Positions 1 to 11,090 of a stretch of DNA of 64,000 bases are shown in pieces. This stretch comes from Porpolomopsis calyptriformis. Taxonomy: Eukaryota > Basidiomycota > Agaricomycetes > Agaricales > Hygrophoraceae. Both the position numbers and the translations under genes were made by a program. The stretch covers positions 3,844,001 to 3,908,000 of the forward strand of contig OX621163.1 in NCBI GenBank assembly GCA_951640195.1. The letters are read 5' to 3'. Every line of letters starts with the position of its first letter. Position 1 is the first letter of the stretch. The notes beneath the pieces are model-generated. The model was not told the DNA's origin. It saw only the letters and a list, made by a program, of their open reading frames with translations, and searched no databases.

Positions 1-239
1 CCTCAATCACAGAATAACTCAATGTTGTTAAGTAATCTTGGTATTGAGGTACGAGGCATCTTATACAAGGCATATTCTGAGACTATACAAATATACAGCA
101 CTGTGATATTACTGACTACACACCAGTCCAGTTGCAGCGGCTGAGGTCTGAAGTCTTTTTTAGCACCCTGGTCGGACCAGCAGAGATGTCAGAGGTTAAA
201 GCATTTGATGAAGGACTGCGTATCAAAATTGATGATTCA

Positions 240-1075
240 ATCCCTGACATCTCATCTGTGTGTATTTCCTTACTGTGCAGTAAGCCCTGATAACTTACTT
301 CCGATGCTATATAGGCATTTCGTGGCCCATTTGGTTTGTCATTGCTGAAAGAACTTTATTCCTGACGTATCATCAATCCTACCCAAGTTCTCGAGCTTAT
401 CCATTTCAAGTCGATTCCACCCAACGACATCCTTCCCACTGAGTGGTCTGGTCAAGAAGTGGAACCAGGTGCACCCGCTGATGGTCTTCAGCTAGATGCA
501 CTATCCCAACGATTCATGAAACACCTTGGCTACTACTTGAATGGGGCAGGCCATCCAGACTGCAAACAATTCAATGAATTCATCCCCTTCGCAAAGCAAG
601 AAGAGGTGGAAATGGATATCGCTTTTCGTGCTCGCCAATTCAAGTCACATATGACGGGCACTATTTTCCTTGATTCACCACCTCAGAAGATGGAAGTGAG
701 TGTCATCACGTCCATTACATCCTGTGCCCTGACTTCCAACACCGCAATACACAGATTCGATTTGTACGATCTCTCACCAGCGAGCATAAACAACCTGTTA
801 CAGCAGCCGCAGATTGGAAGGTATGTCCTTGGTCACTTCAATATTTCGACCTGGATTCAAGTTGAATGCAACTACAGACACCTGCACAACCACTCTACTT
901 CCATTCGTGTGGCCATTATGCTGAACTTGCTGTCACCCTCGGTCTCATTGATCTCCTTGAGGCCAAGGTCCCTGACAATCCCAACATCGTCACTGAATTC
1001 GACCTCTGGTTGCACCAAGCCATCTTTCCAATGTCTTCCATAGAGAATGGCTCTGAGACCTTCAATAAGGTGTGA
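240..1075 (+). pseudogene. Unrecognised multi-exon gene remnant
   Basis: I do not recognise the family. An open frame from about 459 to 699 reads as a normal acidic protein segment (for example LDALSQRFMKHLGYYLNGAG). It is followed by a plausible intron starting GTGAGT near 700 and ending at a CACAG near 752. Coding-like sequence continues in another frame near 866-1075 and ends in a TGA. No start, promoter or known domain could be fixed, and the left part may begin outside the window. It could be a transposon-associated gene, given the neighbours. Confidence that something was coding here is moderate; confidence in any function is nil. Confidence 0.35.
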
Positions 1076-1425
1076 ACATGCTCTTTTACTGTATACACAC
1101 TCGTTATCGCAACATTCACCCTGCAAAATCACTATTACCCCCATTCTTTGTTCCATTAACATTATTACATGTGTGCTTTGCCACGTCATTCCATCATTGT
1201 ATTTCTAGCTGCATTCTACATCCTCAACTGCTCCCTTTATCACACGCTACATCGCCATTCATTGTATCGTAGTTTAAACTATGCAACTGTACACTCCTTG
1301 AGACTTGTATGGGGGTCTGAATCCAGAGCGTAACCCTGGTTGATGTAATCGCTGACCACCATCACACATGAATGGTCAAAGTTCTCTTGGAAACCATGAC
1401 CAACGTCATGCTCTGTTGGTGCCTT
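1076..1425. other. Intergenic, nothing recognised
   Basis: AT-rich sequence without a supported gene, repeat or RNA. Short open frames on both strands have no domain character. Confidence 0.4.
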
Positions 1426-2580
1426 GTTGTAAGGTCATCATGAGTTGTAAACGCACGTGAGATTGTTCATCAACGTAAGCATGTCTGGATGATCAGCGCC
1501 CAGATGTTCCTCATCGCCAGCTAATCCCCACTTGAAGAGGGTCTCAGTCTCATCGTATCGTCCTCGTGAGTGGTAAACACCTGCGAGATTGTTTAACCGA
1601 TGTAAGCGTGAATGAGTGGTCCGCACCTAGATAGTCCTCTCTACCAGTTAATGTCTGCTCATAGAGCGTCCCCTTGTATCATCCCTTGTGAGTAGTAAAC
1701 ACTGGCGAGGTTGCTCACCGACATAAGTGTGGAAGGGTGGTCGGCATTCAGATGGTCCTCTCTGCCAGCTGACGTCTGCTTGAAGAGTGTTTCAACCTCG
1801 TCGTATTGTTCTTATGAGTTGTAAACAAGTGCGAGGTTACCCACCGATGTAAGTGTGAATGGGTGGTCAGTGCCCAGGTGGTCCTCGCAACCAGCTAGCA
1901 CTCGCTTGAAGAGTGTTTCAGCCTCGTCGTGTCGTCCTTGTGAGTTGTAAACAAGTGCGAGATTGTTAACCGACGTGAGTGTGTATGGGGGTAGTAAATG
2001 CCCGTGGGGTTACTCACCGACGTAAGCGTGAATGGGTGATTAGCACCCAGATGGTCCTCATTGCTGGCTGAGAGTGTCTCAGCCTCGTCATACCATCCTT
2101 GTGAGTCATAAACGCCTGCGAGATTGTTCACTGACGCAAGCGTGTCTGGGTGGTCGGTACCTAGATGGTCCTCTCTGCCAGCGGAGAATCTCAGCCACGT
2201 CGTATCATTCTTGTGAGTCGTAAACAAGTGCGAGGCTGCTCACCGATGTAAGCATGAATGGGTGATCAGCACCCAGATGACCCTCTCTCTGCTGCCCGCT
2301 TGAAGAGTCTCAGCCTTGTCGTACTGTCCTTGTGAGTCGTAAACGCACACGAGATTGTTCATCGATGTAAGGGTGTCTGGGTGTTCGGTACCCAGGTGGT
2401 CCTCGCAACCAGCTAACGCTTGTTTGAAGAGTCTCAGCCTCGTCGTATCATCCTCATGAGTCATAAACGCCTGCGAGATTGTTCACCAATGTAAGCATGT
2501 CTGGGTGATCAGCTAACTCCTGCTTGGAGAGAGTCTCAGCCTCATCATACTGTCCTCATGAGTTGTAAACAAGTGCAGTT
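1426..2580 (-). pseudogene. Broken tetratricopeptide (kinesin-light-chain type) repeat array
   Basis: About eleven tandem units with a period near 125 bp run on the minus strand. Each encodes part of the 42-residue fungal TPR unit: a segment like NNLAGVYHSRGRYDE, then a helix ending LAG, then LGADHPDTLT. On the plus strand the units are marked by gtaaacNNNNgcgag and by cagatggtcctc. The frame changes several times and units are cut short, so no continuous protein remains; the longest open pieces are 60-110 residues. In fungi such arrays form the C-terminal sensor of NB-ARC/TPR or AAA/TPR proteins. No nucleotide-binding domain is visible here, so this is a detached, decayed C-terminal part. 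Confidence 0.8.
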
Positions 2581-2625
2581 TCTTTCAATGATAAGCCCAC
2601 AGCTTGTCACAATGGGAGGGTGATA

Positions 2626-4429
2626 TTATATTGCAAACATGGATCTACATATGTGCAATGCATTGATCCAGGAGAGACGATACGAGTCAATGCTGCGAGA
2701 ATGCCAAAAATCATATTGCATTAATTGAGAATCCAAAAACTGCACCTGTTCGAGTGTCAAACTACACCTAGGCTCCTGTACCTCAACGTTTGAGAGGTGG
2801 TCGGGTACTTGAGGGAGGTAAGTGATGGCATCATTGTCGAGGTCACCATCTGCAGCATTGAATGCGTCATGATGGGCACGTATACATTCATCACTTAAAT
2901 CCTCCCAATCAACCCCATACTCAGCTAAATCATCTTCCTCAAGCTCTTCCTCCATTTCGGCAAGTCCTCGAGGACCTTCCTGAAGCATCCCAAAGAAAAA
3001 CATCTCACGAGGGCTGTTTGAGCCCACTCCTGGTGTGCTGAGCCTATGATTGTTCCATGCTCCTTGCCAGTCTTGTGCATCTGCATTGATTGCAGGCAGG
3101 AATAGATAATGTAGGAGCCAGAGGTGACCATCGTTCTCAACATCAAGGCCGTTCCATTGCTCAAGATCTTGAAAAAATTTCTTCCACTTTTGGCTAAACC
3201 CAGCTGTGACGTCTACCCAAAGTCGCTCGATGCGAATATTGTGGACACTCCTAGAATGATTTAACCTCAGTGAAAAATGAGAAAAGTCAAAAGAAAGATA
3301 TACCTTCCCCATATATATGACCCGCATTCAACACCATGTGCTTCCTCCATGTAGGTGGCAACAAGGACATTCTCAGTCCCATGATCACCACGGACACGAC
3401 TGGGCAATCCATGCCATGGAATAGCAGTTTGAAAAATATCAAGGACTGTTGCAGCCTGATTGTTGTTGCTTGCCTGAATTGTGGTGACCAAACAAGAATA
3501 ACCATCAATAAAGGCATGGATTACAATCTTCCAATGTATAAGTCCTGGATTTACTGTGAATTTTCAGCCAGAGAGGTATAGAATGTACACACTGTGCTGT
3601 CCATCATGGTGCCATAATGAGTTTGGGCCAGGAACTGAGTAAGTTTGCCACTCCACTATCCTTCGCCCACTGAATGATGCGGCAGGAGGACCATGGACTC
3701 GTAAATAGGAGGCTCGTAAACGTGATTGGGGGACTCGGATTCCAAGAGAAGATAAATGACCAGCAATCATTCTTCGCCCAAATGTTGGAAAATTTTCGAT
3801 TATCTGCTGAGTGATACTATCCAAGGTATCATCAGAGATATCAGACATTGGGGCAGTGGAGGAGGTATGGTAGCGATGAGAAGAACCATCATCAGCCACA
3901 TATTCAGCATTGACTGGAGGTCCAGGTTCTACAAGTCCAAACTCAAGTGCCTGACGTCAAACAGTCCTAGAAGATGTCCCAAATACTGGGGCAAGAGCAG
4001 TAGGACCACGCATTTCTAGTGCAGTAGCAAGGATATCATGGTTGAATTCAATCCGAGGGCGACCTTGTCAGCCAGTATGTGTAACATAAGTCAGTTCGAT
4101 ATAAGGTGCATCGGGAGGATCGGCTGAAATCGTAGCTGCATGATCTAGATGACTGATCATGGACTGAAGACTTGCATTGATAACAGATATATGCTCAAGC
4201 AACAAGACTGCTGCATGCTGAATAGCAATTATTAGCAGAACTGAACATATATCAAAGCTGAAAACATAACTATCCAAACAGTTTCCTGCAATCGTAAGCA
4301 CTCACTCCTATGGATTCCTAGACAGGCTACATCCCCTACCTGGGTTTGTAGTGCAGTACGCACTTGATTGCCTAGTACCTGAAAAGCAGCTTGAATAGTC
4401 TCCCGAGGGAGCTGGTTTGGTGTGGACAT
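2626..4429 (-). pseudogene. Integrase-catalytic-domain (DDE) protein of fungal type, two premature TGA codons
   Basis: Minus-strand gene of the integrase-core family common in Agaricomycetes. Read 5' to 3': start ATG at 4429 (MSTPNQLP), an intron beginning near 4339, then a helix-turn-helix-like part (3900-4070), then the catalytic core. The core shows D in WHHDGQH, D in RGDHGTEN and E in IRIERLWVD, a complete DDE triad. An acidic tail follows 'MFFFGMLQEGPRG' (about 2960). Two introns splice in frame: one around 3550-3590 (GTGTGT...CCAG) and one at 3251-3303 (GTATAT...TCTAG, 53 nt). In-frame TGA codons at 4068-4070 and 3957-3959 both sit where an Arg fits (CGA to TGA). There are no frameshifts. 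It lies between the TPR array and a 21-bp repeat and is probably a domesticated or transposon integrase. Family assignment is firm; whether it is still made is doubtful. Confidence 0.8.
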
Positions 4430-4497
4430 GGGAATGTATTACATAAGTATTTGATTGGGAAAGTTGCGTCTATTGCTTCGGGAAGTTGGACGTAATC

Positions 4498-4623
4498 ATT
4501 GGGAAGTTGGTGAAATTTATTGGGAGACTTGGTGAAATCATTGGGAAGTTTGGTGAAATTGTCGGGAAATTTGATAAAGCTATTGGGAAATTTGACAAAA
4601 CCATTGGGAAATTTAGCATGCAT
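4498..4623. repeat. 21-bp tandem repeat, about 6 copies
   Basis: Six consecutive 21-bp units begin at 4498, 4519, 4540, 4561, 4582 and 4603, with consensus attgggaaatttggtgaaatt. A partial, diverged copy lies just to the left (4472-4497). Read on the plus strand each unit gives a 7-residue repeat (IGKFDKT-like). The open frame that covers it (4486-4698) has no other support as a gene. Confidence 0.85.
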
Positions 4624-5040
4624 GGAAAGTTTGAGACATGGTCCAGAAAGTTCAGAAATGATCACTCATTTTGGGAAATTTGGCTAAAATATGACTAACT
4701 TTCTACATACATTTTAGTTTTTCCATCTCACACATTTATTTCTCCAATACAGTCCAGAAGGCCTTTGGGAAATTTGTTTATTTATGTCCAGTACCAACCC
4801 TGAAATTCCAGAGCTAAATGCTGACAAAAATATTTGGTCAAATGGAAAGGTTATCCAATCAAAGAAGCTACTTGGGAAGAATGATCGAATGTCTTATGAC
4901 ATGCCAAGGAAATTGTGAAGACTTATGAAGACTCAATTCAAATGGCAACTTAATTCATTTGTCATCATTCCGGCTATCCATTTTGTTACTTTATTTTTAG
5001 ATCCAAATGGCGCTTATAAACCCAGAGATGTTGATACATC
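4624..5040. other. AT-rich sequence, no gene recognised
   Basis: Holds further scattered gggaaattt words but no clear repeat. It leads into the element B remnant. No 5' LTR of the B/D family (TGTCACAG start) is present here, so element B is truncated on its left side. Confidence 0.4.
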
Positions 5041-5079
5041 TCTATTCAATCTTTTGCCCACCTTTGACAAACACCCTAA

Positions 5080-5837
5080 CTACTACAATTCACTCAAAGA
5101 TGCCTACCACTTGATCTCCTTCTCCTCAAGTTGCCATCCCTCATGCTGGACAAATCTCACCATCCCACCTCCAATCCCCTACTCCTGGTCCCTCCTCCAC
5201 CACTACCATCCCTGCTTCCAGACAATTGCACTGACAACATTGCATGACTACTGCCAACCTTTTTGAAAACAACTTGACCCCTCCTCCCGAAGACCCTGCT
5301 GTCACCATCTCTCATCTTACAGTCCACAGCAACAGCGTCAGCCAGTGGAACTGAGAGTTTCATCAGGAGGGCAATGCCTTGCAAGCCAAAAACAAATTGC
5401 TGCAGAACAGTATTCAATTTTGGAAGGATCATTGGGATAACAGCGAGCTCAAGCTTTGGGAGCTCCAATGCGAAAAGAAATGAACATGGGTGGATTGCAG
5501 TAATGTTACCACTCGCGCCCACATCATCAAGTTCCTGGAGGACTGTCGTCAGGCCGAAAGGCTTACAAGAGAAGACGTCAGGTTGACTTGGGAGGATCTT
5601 GCGATGAGAGAAATGTTGATTGAATACAGAAAATTGGTTGAGTACCCCATTGACCTCGATTTAGAATACCTGGATGACAACGATGACATTGTGACAGTCA
5701 GAGCCTCTTCCCCAGTAGAGGCAACTTGGGAAGCTGACCCCATCACTTCCCTCTCAGTGGCCATCGAGGCCCCCACCACTGAGGAAATCCAGACTCAGGC
5801 CTCAGAGAATGAAACGACCGACATCACCCAAGTTTGA
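5080..5837 (+). pseudogene. 3'-terminal accessory ORF of element B (helical protein)
   Basis: One reading frame of about 250 codons runs to a TGA at 5835, just upstream of a polypurine tract and a 3' LTR. The first part is Pro/Ser rich. From about 5370 it becomes a long charged helical segment (for example KLWELQCEKK, FLEDCRQAERLTRED). It ends in an acidic tail. Three in-frame TGA codons (near 5228, 5358 and 5482) lie at positions where Arg would fit. It has no gag, protease or polymerase signature. Its position matches the extra ORFs found downstream of integrase in elements A and E, so I infer an accessory retrotransposon protein of unknown role. Confidence 0.55.
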
Positions 5838-5857
5838 AATTTGGGTTGAATTTCCTG

Positions 5858-5871
5858 AAAAGCGAGGTGTA
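5858..5871 (+). promoter_or_regulatory. Polypurine tract of element B
   Basis: Purine-rich aaaagcgaggtgta abuts the TG start of the LTR at 5872, the expected plus-strand primer position. It shows that the LTR at 5872 is a 3' LTR and that the element lay to its left. Confidence 0.6.
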
Positions 5872-6284
5872 TGTCACAGATGTAAATTTTCATTCTTCTT
5901 CTATGTTTGTCCTTGTAGTCTAGTCGGACTCCTTGTATCTTGCTTGGGATTCCCCACAGTTTCATCATGGGATTCCCCATGACCTTATCTTTTTTTCATT
6001 TACCTTAAGTAGGATACAATTCATTTCTGACTCTTATGTTTCATCCCTTCACATGCTCCACATTGTTATCATGCCTATCTCTTATCTACCACATGTGTTC
6101 CTCATTGTAACACTGACTCATCTGCAGTAGCATAGTCAGTATAAAAACCCCTAGTTAGTTGTACTCAGACTTTAAGTCTGATTCCTCATTAGACACCCCA
6201 ATAACTAGGACTTGAGACATTGTCATTGTCTTGGGACAGAGCACTCCAAAGTAAAACTGTCTCAACAACAACCAGTTTATAACA
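5872..6284 (+). repeat. 3' LTR of element B (B/D family)
   Basis: A 413-bp LTR beginning TGTCACAG and ending TTTATAACA. The same sequence, diverged, recurs at 7686-8096 and 26060-26468. It contains a TATA-like tataaaaacc near 6154. The sequence to its right (from 6285) is the 3' end of gene X copy 1, so the element inserted into that gene. The left partner LTR is absent. Confidence 0.85.
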
Positions 6285-7337
6285 ATCTCCTACACCATAC
6301 TATCCCTCAGGAACTCCACAAAACTCAAGACTACTTGACCATCTAATGTGGCTAACTTATTTCCCTAATAGATTGCCCCATTAGTATCCCCACCAGAGGC
6401 CTGCAACTCAGCAGCCTTCCCCTCCACAAAACTTATTGTGATCTTTCTCACTTCCTCACCCAACCAATCATTGGTGGGACTCCACAACAAACTAGGTGGA
6501 ATCTCAATCTTGACATTGACATTGGTGAATGATGCTGACAAGTCTTCAACTAAAAGAAGTAGGAATGAATAACTATGAAGAGAGTGAGAGAGTTGACAGC
6601 CTTACCACTAGACAAAGAACTCAATGGACTAGGGGTCCAAGGATGGAAGGGGGGACTGGCAGCCTAGTCAACTACCTCCTTCTTAACAGAAGGAAGAGAG
6701 TCTGCTCACTTATCAGACCCCCAATTAACCTGCTCCTCCAAAGGGAGCTGGGAAGTAGGGGGAGGGGTGTCATTATCCCAAGCTAAGAAGGGGGAAGCAT
6801 ATTATTAACAAATAAAGACTAATAAAGACAAAACAAGATACTTATCAAGTGGGTCCTCCATCAGACCACAAGCATGTTGGATTGGCTAGTAAACATATAG
6901 ACACTTCTTGACCTTGTGCTTGCCACCACAAGCAAAGCAGGAAAAAGATGACTAGCAGAGGTTGGCATTGGAGGGAATATGCTGAAGATAATAGTGAAAC
7001 AAATCACAGTCAAGAAAGACAGGGGTAGTGCAATGCACAACCCTAGACTGCTTGAAGAATCGGACATAGTGGCCTTGGTAAGAGGGGGTGATAATGATTG
7101 AATGAAGATTGAACTGGAGTAATAATAATACAACCCAGTCCTTTTTATACTAAAGAACACAAAGGGAACCCCAAAAGGAGCCTCAGTAGAAGAAGGGAAA
7201 CCTGATATGCTAAACAAGACATAGAAACAGCAGTGATCTCATAACTAAGAACAATAGGAACAAGTCATAAGACAATACAGCCTAGACTGTGGAGGCTGAC
7301 TCATAATGACTCCAGATTTAGAAATACTATATAAACC
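6285..7337 (-). pseudogene. Gene X copy 1 (decayed)
   Basis: This is the minus-strand copy of the gene seen at 9056-22441. It has a promoter with tataaaaagg (about 7142-7151), then a segment equivalent to SYQGHYVRFFKQS, then a Cys-rich CFACGGKHKVKKC motif (C-x2-C-x3-H-x4-C), then downstream exons ending at the LTR of element B. It contains in-frame stops and has lost its last codons to that LTR. Upstream it abuts a polypurine-like tract and an LTR C fragment pointing the other way. This suggests gene X lies antisense near the 3' LTR of a gypsy element (inference). Confidence 0.6.
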
Positions 7338-7352
7338 CTGAGGGCAAAGTAG
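7338..7352 (+). promoter_or_regulatory. Polypurine-like tract before LTR C fragment
   Basis: The sequence ctgagggcaaagtag directly precedes TGATACAACC, the coding-orientation start of an LTR of family C. This is the position of a polypurine tract, so the fragment at 7353 is read as a 3' LTR. Confidence 0.45.
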
Positions 7353-7685
7353 TGATACAACCCCTCCATCCCCTGAGCCCTGTATATTCAACTATACAAA
7401 TACTAGACAGCTATCAAGTCCTTCAAACATGAATATGAAACCTTTGAATACCCCTGATAGCTTCTGAATGTCCCAAACAAGTTTGAGAATCATCAAACTC
7501 TCCAAATGCAATTGAAGCTTTCCAAATGCAAATGAAAGTTTGCATATCAAAGGGAAGACTATATACAAAGGCTTCTATTTCTCTTCTATTTCTCCCTTTT
7601 TATTTGATTTCTTCATTCCCATTTACTACATTCCCCTTAGATCATTAGAGAGGCTCCCTTTTATTATATACACTCAAAGGGATCC
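7353..7685 (+). repeat. Truncated LTR of family C
   Basis: 333 bp matching, in reverse orientation, the 609-bp LTRs at 28219-28827 and 36616-37224. It starts TGATACAACC and breaks off at the family B/D LTR at 7686, so that element inserted into it. Confidence 0.8.
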
Positions 7686-8096
7686 TATCACGGACATAAT
7701 TTTTCCTTCTCTCTCTATGTTTGTCATTGTAGTTAGTCGGACTCATCTTATCTTGCTTGGGATTCCCCACGATCACACTATGGGATTCCCCATAGTCTTA
7801 TCTTTTTCATTTACCTAAAGTAGGATATATTTCATTTCCGACTACTTATGTTTCATCCTTTCACATGCTCCACATTGTTATCATGCTTATCTTTGACTTA
7901 CCACATGTATTCCTCGTTGTAACACTAACTCATCTGCAGTAGCATAGTCAGTATATAAACACCTAGTTAGTCATACTCAGACCATAAGTCTGATTCCTTG
8001 TTAGACACCCCAATAACTAGGACTTGAGACCATCATCATTGTCTTGGACAGAGCACCTGGAAGTAAAACCATCTCAACAGCAACTAGTTTATAACA
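7686..8096 (+). repeat. 5' LTR of a B/D-family element fragment
   Basis: 411-bp LTR beginning TATCACGG (the others begin TGTCACAG) and ending TTATAACA. It is followed by the leader agaatcagacttcc that also follows the element D 5' LTR at 26469, so it is a 5' LTR. The rest of the element is lost after about 250 bp. Confidence 0.85.
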
Positions 8097-8345
8097 AGAA
8101 TCAGACTTCCTTCTTGCTCTCTCCTCTCTACTTGATCCACCCTTGCTTTCACACTGGATGACAAAGAAGATCTCTATGATTCTTCTGAATGAAATCCTCT
8201 CTCTCAATTGCTTTACTCACAAACCTAGCTCTTCCCAGATCCAACAGAGGAAGCTAGTCAAGCTGCCCCTCTACCAAGAACCTCACAGGTTTTAGGAAGA
8301 ACTCAAAGTGAAACAACTCGATTACTCGCCGCCACTGTCACAACT
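8097..8345 (+). mobile_element. Leader and start of a B/D-family element, truncated
   Basis: The first bases after the LTR match the leader of element D. A short open stretch follows with an acidic sequence comparable to the element D N-terminal region (ASTDNSDAEQYED there). Similarity stops near 8345. Confidence 0.55.
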
Positions 8346-8680
8346 GTAGTTGCAAGTCTTTTCATTAATCACAAGGCAGGCCTTGGAGCTTAATAAGTCT
8401 AGAAGGATGTAGAAAAAGGTTCTGACAGGAACGTCTTTATAAAGGGCAATGATTCCCTCAGTATTTAGTTTGACTTCTATGAAGAAGTTCTGTTGTGGGT
8501 TAAATCCGTTTCATGCCTCTACTGAGAGTTTAGGGAATATAGGCATGAACAGTTGGCTTAATAGTTTTCAAGTTTATGTTTCTCTTTCCTTGTTCTGATG
8601 GAAAGGAAGTCTGATGATTCTGATTGCGTTTGTGCTACTACAAGTAATCTCACAGGAGGATGAAGTGATGATCCGCTTCG
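8346..8680. other. Unassigned noncoding stretch, possibly an LTR remnant
   Basis: No gene is visible. It lies immediately upstream of gene X copy 2, where copy 1 has an LTR. It could therefore be the 3' LTR of the element that carries this copy, but I could not find matching ends or a second copy. Confidence 0.25.
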
Positions 8681-9122
8681 CCCTCAGGGTTTATATAGTA
8701 TTTCTAAAATAGGAGTCATTATGAGTCAGCCTCCGCAGTTACCCCATTTTCTATTATTCACAGCCTCCTATTTAAGGTTTGCTATTGTTCCTAGTCATAC
8801 TGCGGAAGGCTGTGTGTTTCTGATAACTCATTTATATTAGGCATAGCCTTCCGCAGCACTAGGCCATGTTGTCTCATGACTTGTTCTTATTGTTCTTCTG
8901 GTCATGAGATCGCCATTGTTTCTATCTCTTTATCTAGTGTATTGGGTTTCTCTTCTTTGACTGAGGAAGCTCTATTTAGTCCTCCCTTTGTTTGTGGATG
9001 TATAAAAGGTGTAGGGTTGTACCCCTATGCTTCAGTTCAATCCTCATCAATCATCATGACTCCCTCCCACCAAGGCCACTACATTCGATTCTTCAAGCAG
9101 TCTGGAGTGGTGCACTGCACTG
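8680..9122 (+). pseudogene. Gene X copy 2: promoter and first exon, left of element A
   Basis: Promoter sequence with tataaaag at 9001-9008 is followed by ATG at 9056 (MTPSHQGHYIRFFKQSG). The exon is cut after ACTG (9119-9122) by element A and resumes at 21680. The intact junction can be checked against copy 1 (6285-7337), which is uninterrupted here. Upstream are TGAGTCA-like words and a GC-rich inverted pair (ctgcggaaggct / agccttccgcag). Confidence 0.7.
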
Positions 9123-10151
9123 TATCAGGTGAAATATAAATACTTCACTTCTAGGACTACTGGAGTTATACGTCAATCAAGTAGGTCCTAGTTGTTCGGG
9201 GGAGATGTGAGTTGATTGGGTAATGATCACTTCCTCCTTTGATGGGGCTTGAGTAATCCTTGGCTAGGATGTACAGATGAGCAGGCTATCCAAACTCAAT
9301 GGATAGTATTGACTGGGAGAGCAAGAATGAAGTCAACGGCTGACTTAGAAGAATATGTATCACAGTGAGGTCTCTCCAATAAGGACTGAGACTTAGAGAA
9401 TGTGATGAATAAGCAGGGGCTGAAGTAAGATAAGATAGTCCTCAGTGGCTATCTTCAACTTACAGAAATACGTCAAGGGGTGATTCCTAAGTTGGTTCTT
9501 AACGTAAGAGGGCTTAGGTGAAATCACACAGGGTATAAGCTTAATAGACTAGATTGGATTGGATGTATTGACTACAGACAAGTAGTATCAATAAGGGGTA
9601 GTACTAGGTACTGAGTACTAGGGGTGAGTTCAAGGGAAAAGGGGGAGAGTGGACTAGGGGAGGGGAGTGGGGTAAAAGTGGGTTGAAAGTGAACTGAACT
9701 CCTCACTGGTGAAAAGGGGGCCCTTTATATATGTTTGAGAACAATGGGTAATGAGAACAATAGGAAATAAGAACAATGGACAAAAGAACAATGAGGAGTT
9801 TGAATTGTGACTCACTATGAGTCAGACAATGAGGAGAACAATGGGGAAGATTAATATGAGTCATAGTGACTCAGAGAACAATGGAGTGATGACAGAACAA
9901 TAGAGAAATGGGATATGAGTCATTCTGACTCAGAGAACAATGGGAAGAATGCTATTATCCATGATAAGATAGCATAAGTAAAGATAGTAGTGTATCTTAT
10001 CTGAGATAAGATAATGTGTGAAGGACAGTGATATCTTATCTAAGATAAGATCAGATAAGATAAGATAAAGGATATTTGAGCTATGGATGCTACTTGCTGA
10101 ATGCATGATCTTTGGTTAAGTTTGATACCAAATCAGTTTGGGATCATGACA
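9123..10151 (-). repeat. 3' LTR of element A
   Basis: In coding orientation it begins TGTCATGATCCC and ends CACCTGATA. Differences from the 5' LTR noted by eye: A/G near 9449, T/C near 9520, T/C near 9752 and A/G near 9956. Confidence 0.93.
9720..10075 (-). promoter_or_regulatory. U3 promoter of element A LTR with arrays of transcription-factor-like sites
   Basis: In coding orientation a TATA box (TATATAAAG, 9723-9731) is preceded by about ten copies of AACAAT(G/A) (9735-9950). Six TGACTCA/TGAGTCA words (about 9811-9935) are interleaved with them. Further upstream is a cluster of GATAAG/CTTATC words (about 9960-10072). AACAATG fits HMG-box proteins, TGACTCA fits bZIP/Gcn4-type proteins and GATAAG fits GATA factors. 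Binding is inferred from motif only. The same array is in the 5' LTR at about 21244-21597. Confidence 0.65.
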
Positions 10152-10227
10152 TCTGCAGGGGACAAAGAAATTACAACTGCCCTCAGTTGATTCTTGTATA
10201 TACAATGTCTATTGACCTAGTAATCTT

Positions 10228-10788
10228 TTATACAGACGAGGTCTCATATTCGGTACAGCAAGGGAAGAACCTTCCCAACCATCCATTCCAAGGTTCCTTC
10301 TTTTCCATCCTAGCATCTTTCCAATCCACCACAAGCAAAATATCAACGTCTTCTCGCTCCAAATGTGCCTCCAACACCCAATACGATTTTGCGACGATCC
10401 AGACGCTAGTAATTATTGCTCGTCCTTGTCTTTGGACTTGGTTGCTTGGGTAGCGGAATTGAACTAGGGATCCCAGTTGAATAGGACCACCTTGAATGCG
10501 GCTGAGACGGAAAACAAACCCCTCCCAGTTGAGGGACTGAAAACCGCTTTGTAGTCGTTGAGCGGTAGCGAGTACAGTGGGGGTGGAGGTAGCTTGGGGT
10601 GGGGGATATGAGTGGTCTGGAAGAATTAGGCCAGTTCTTGGCCCAGAGACATATATGGGGGGTGGCCGTTCAACTTCGACCGAGGCACGGAAAAGACGAG
10701 ATTCGCGAAGGAGAGTGCGTGTGGATGAGTTGGCGGTGTCCTCATAGTTAGATTCGGGGATAGAAGTGAGGGAAGTGGATGACTGCAT
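10228..10788 (-). CDS. Element A accessory ORF 3 (186 aa), unknown
   Basis: Intact frame of 186 codons between integrase and the 3' LTR, on the coding strand. The N-terminal 90 residues are Ser/Thr/Pro rich. The C-terminal half looks globular (WEGFVFRLSRIQ, IITSVWIVAKSYWVLEAHL). It has no retroviral signature, transmembrane segment or signal peptide. It has no stops even though gag-pol has several, which argues that it is short or recently constrained. It lies 300 bp downstream of ORF 2 and 77 bp before the LTR. Role unknown. Confidence 0.6.
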   Translation of the reverse strand: MQSSTSLTSIPESNYEDTANSSTRTLLRESRLFRASVEVERPPPIYVSGPRTGLILPDHSYPPPQATSTPTVLATAQRLQSGFQSLNWEGFVFRLSRIQGGPIQLGSLVQFRYPSNQVQRQGRAIITSVWIVAKSYWVLEAHLEREDVDILLVVDWKDARMEKKEPWNGWLGRFFPCCTEYETSSV

Positions 10789-11090
10789 TGTAATAAAAAA
10801 GAGTAAAGGCTGAGGGCGGTGTTGGATAGTGGTGAGTGCGATATCGTGGCTTGTGAACTAAACCCGGTTTATAGGCACGTGACTAGCCTGAGCTGAAATC
10901 TTAGTCAATCCTTTAACGATTCTGTTGCTTGTAGAGGGTTTACATATTTAATTATTTACCCAATGTCTCTCCTATTTACAGGGATTACTCCTAATAAGAG
11001 ATTCTTTCTGTGACATTGTGGTAAAAAGAGTAAAAAGGACTATACAAAAATAAAACAAATAATTGGCGGCGCGTGTATGAGGAACAAATA

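Noticed and set aside
1426..2580. CRISPR-like array of regular repeats
   Set aside because: Units are about 125 bp, diverged and encode TPR helices; no short repeat/spacer pattern and a eukaryotic context.
4486..4698. 70-codon frame of IGKFDKT repeats as a gene
   Set aside because: Fully explained by the 21-bp tandem repeat; 21 is a multiple of three so the frame stays open by itself.
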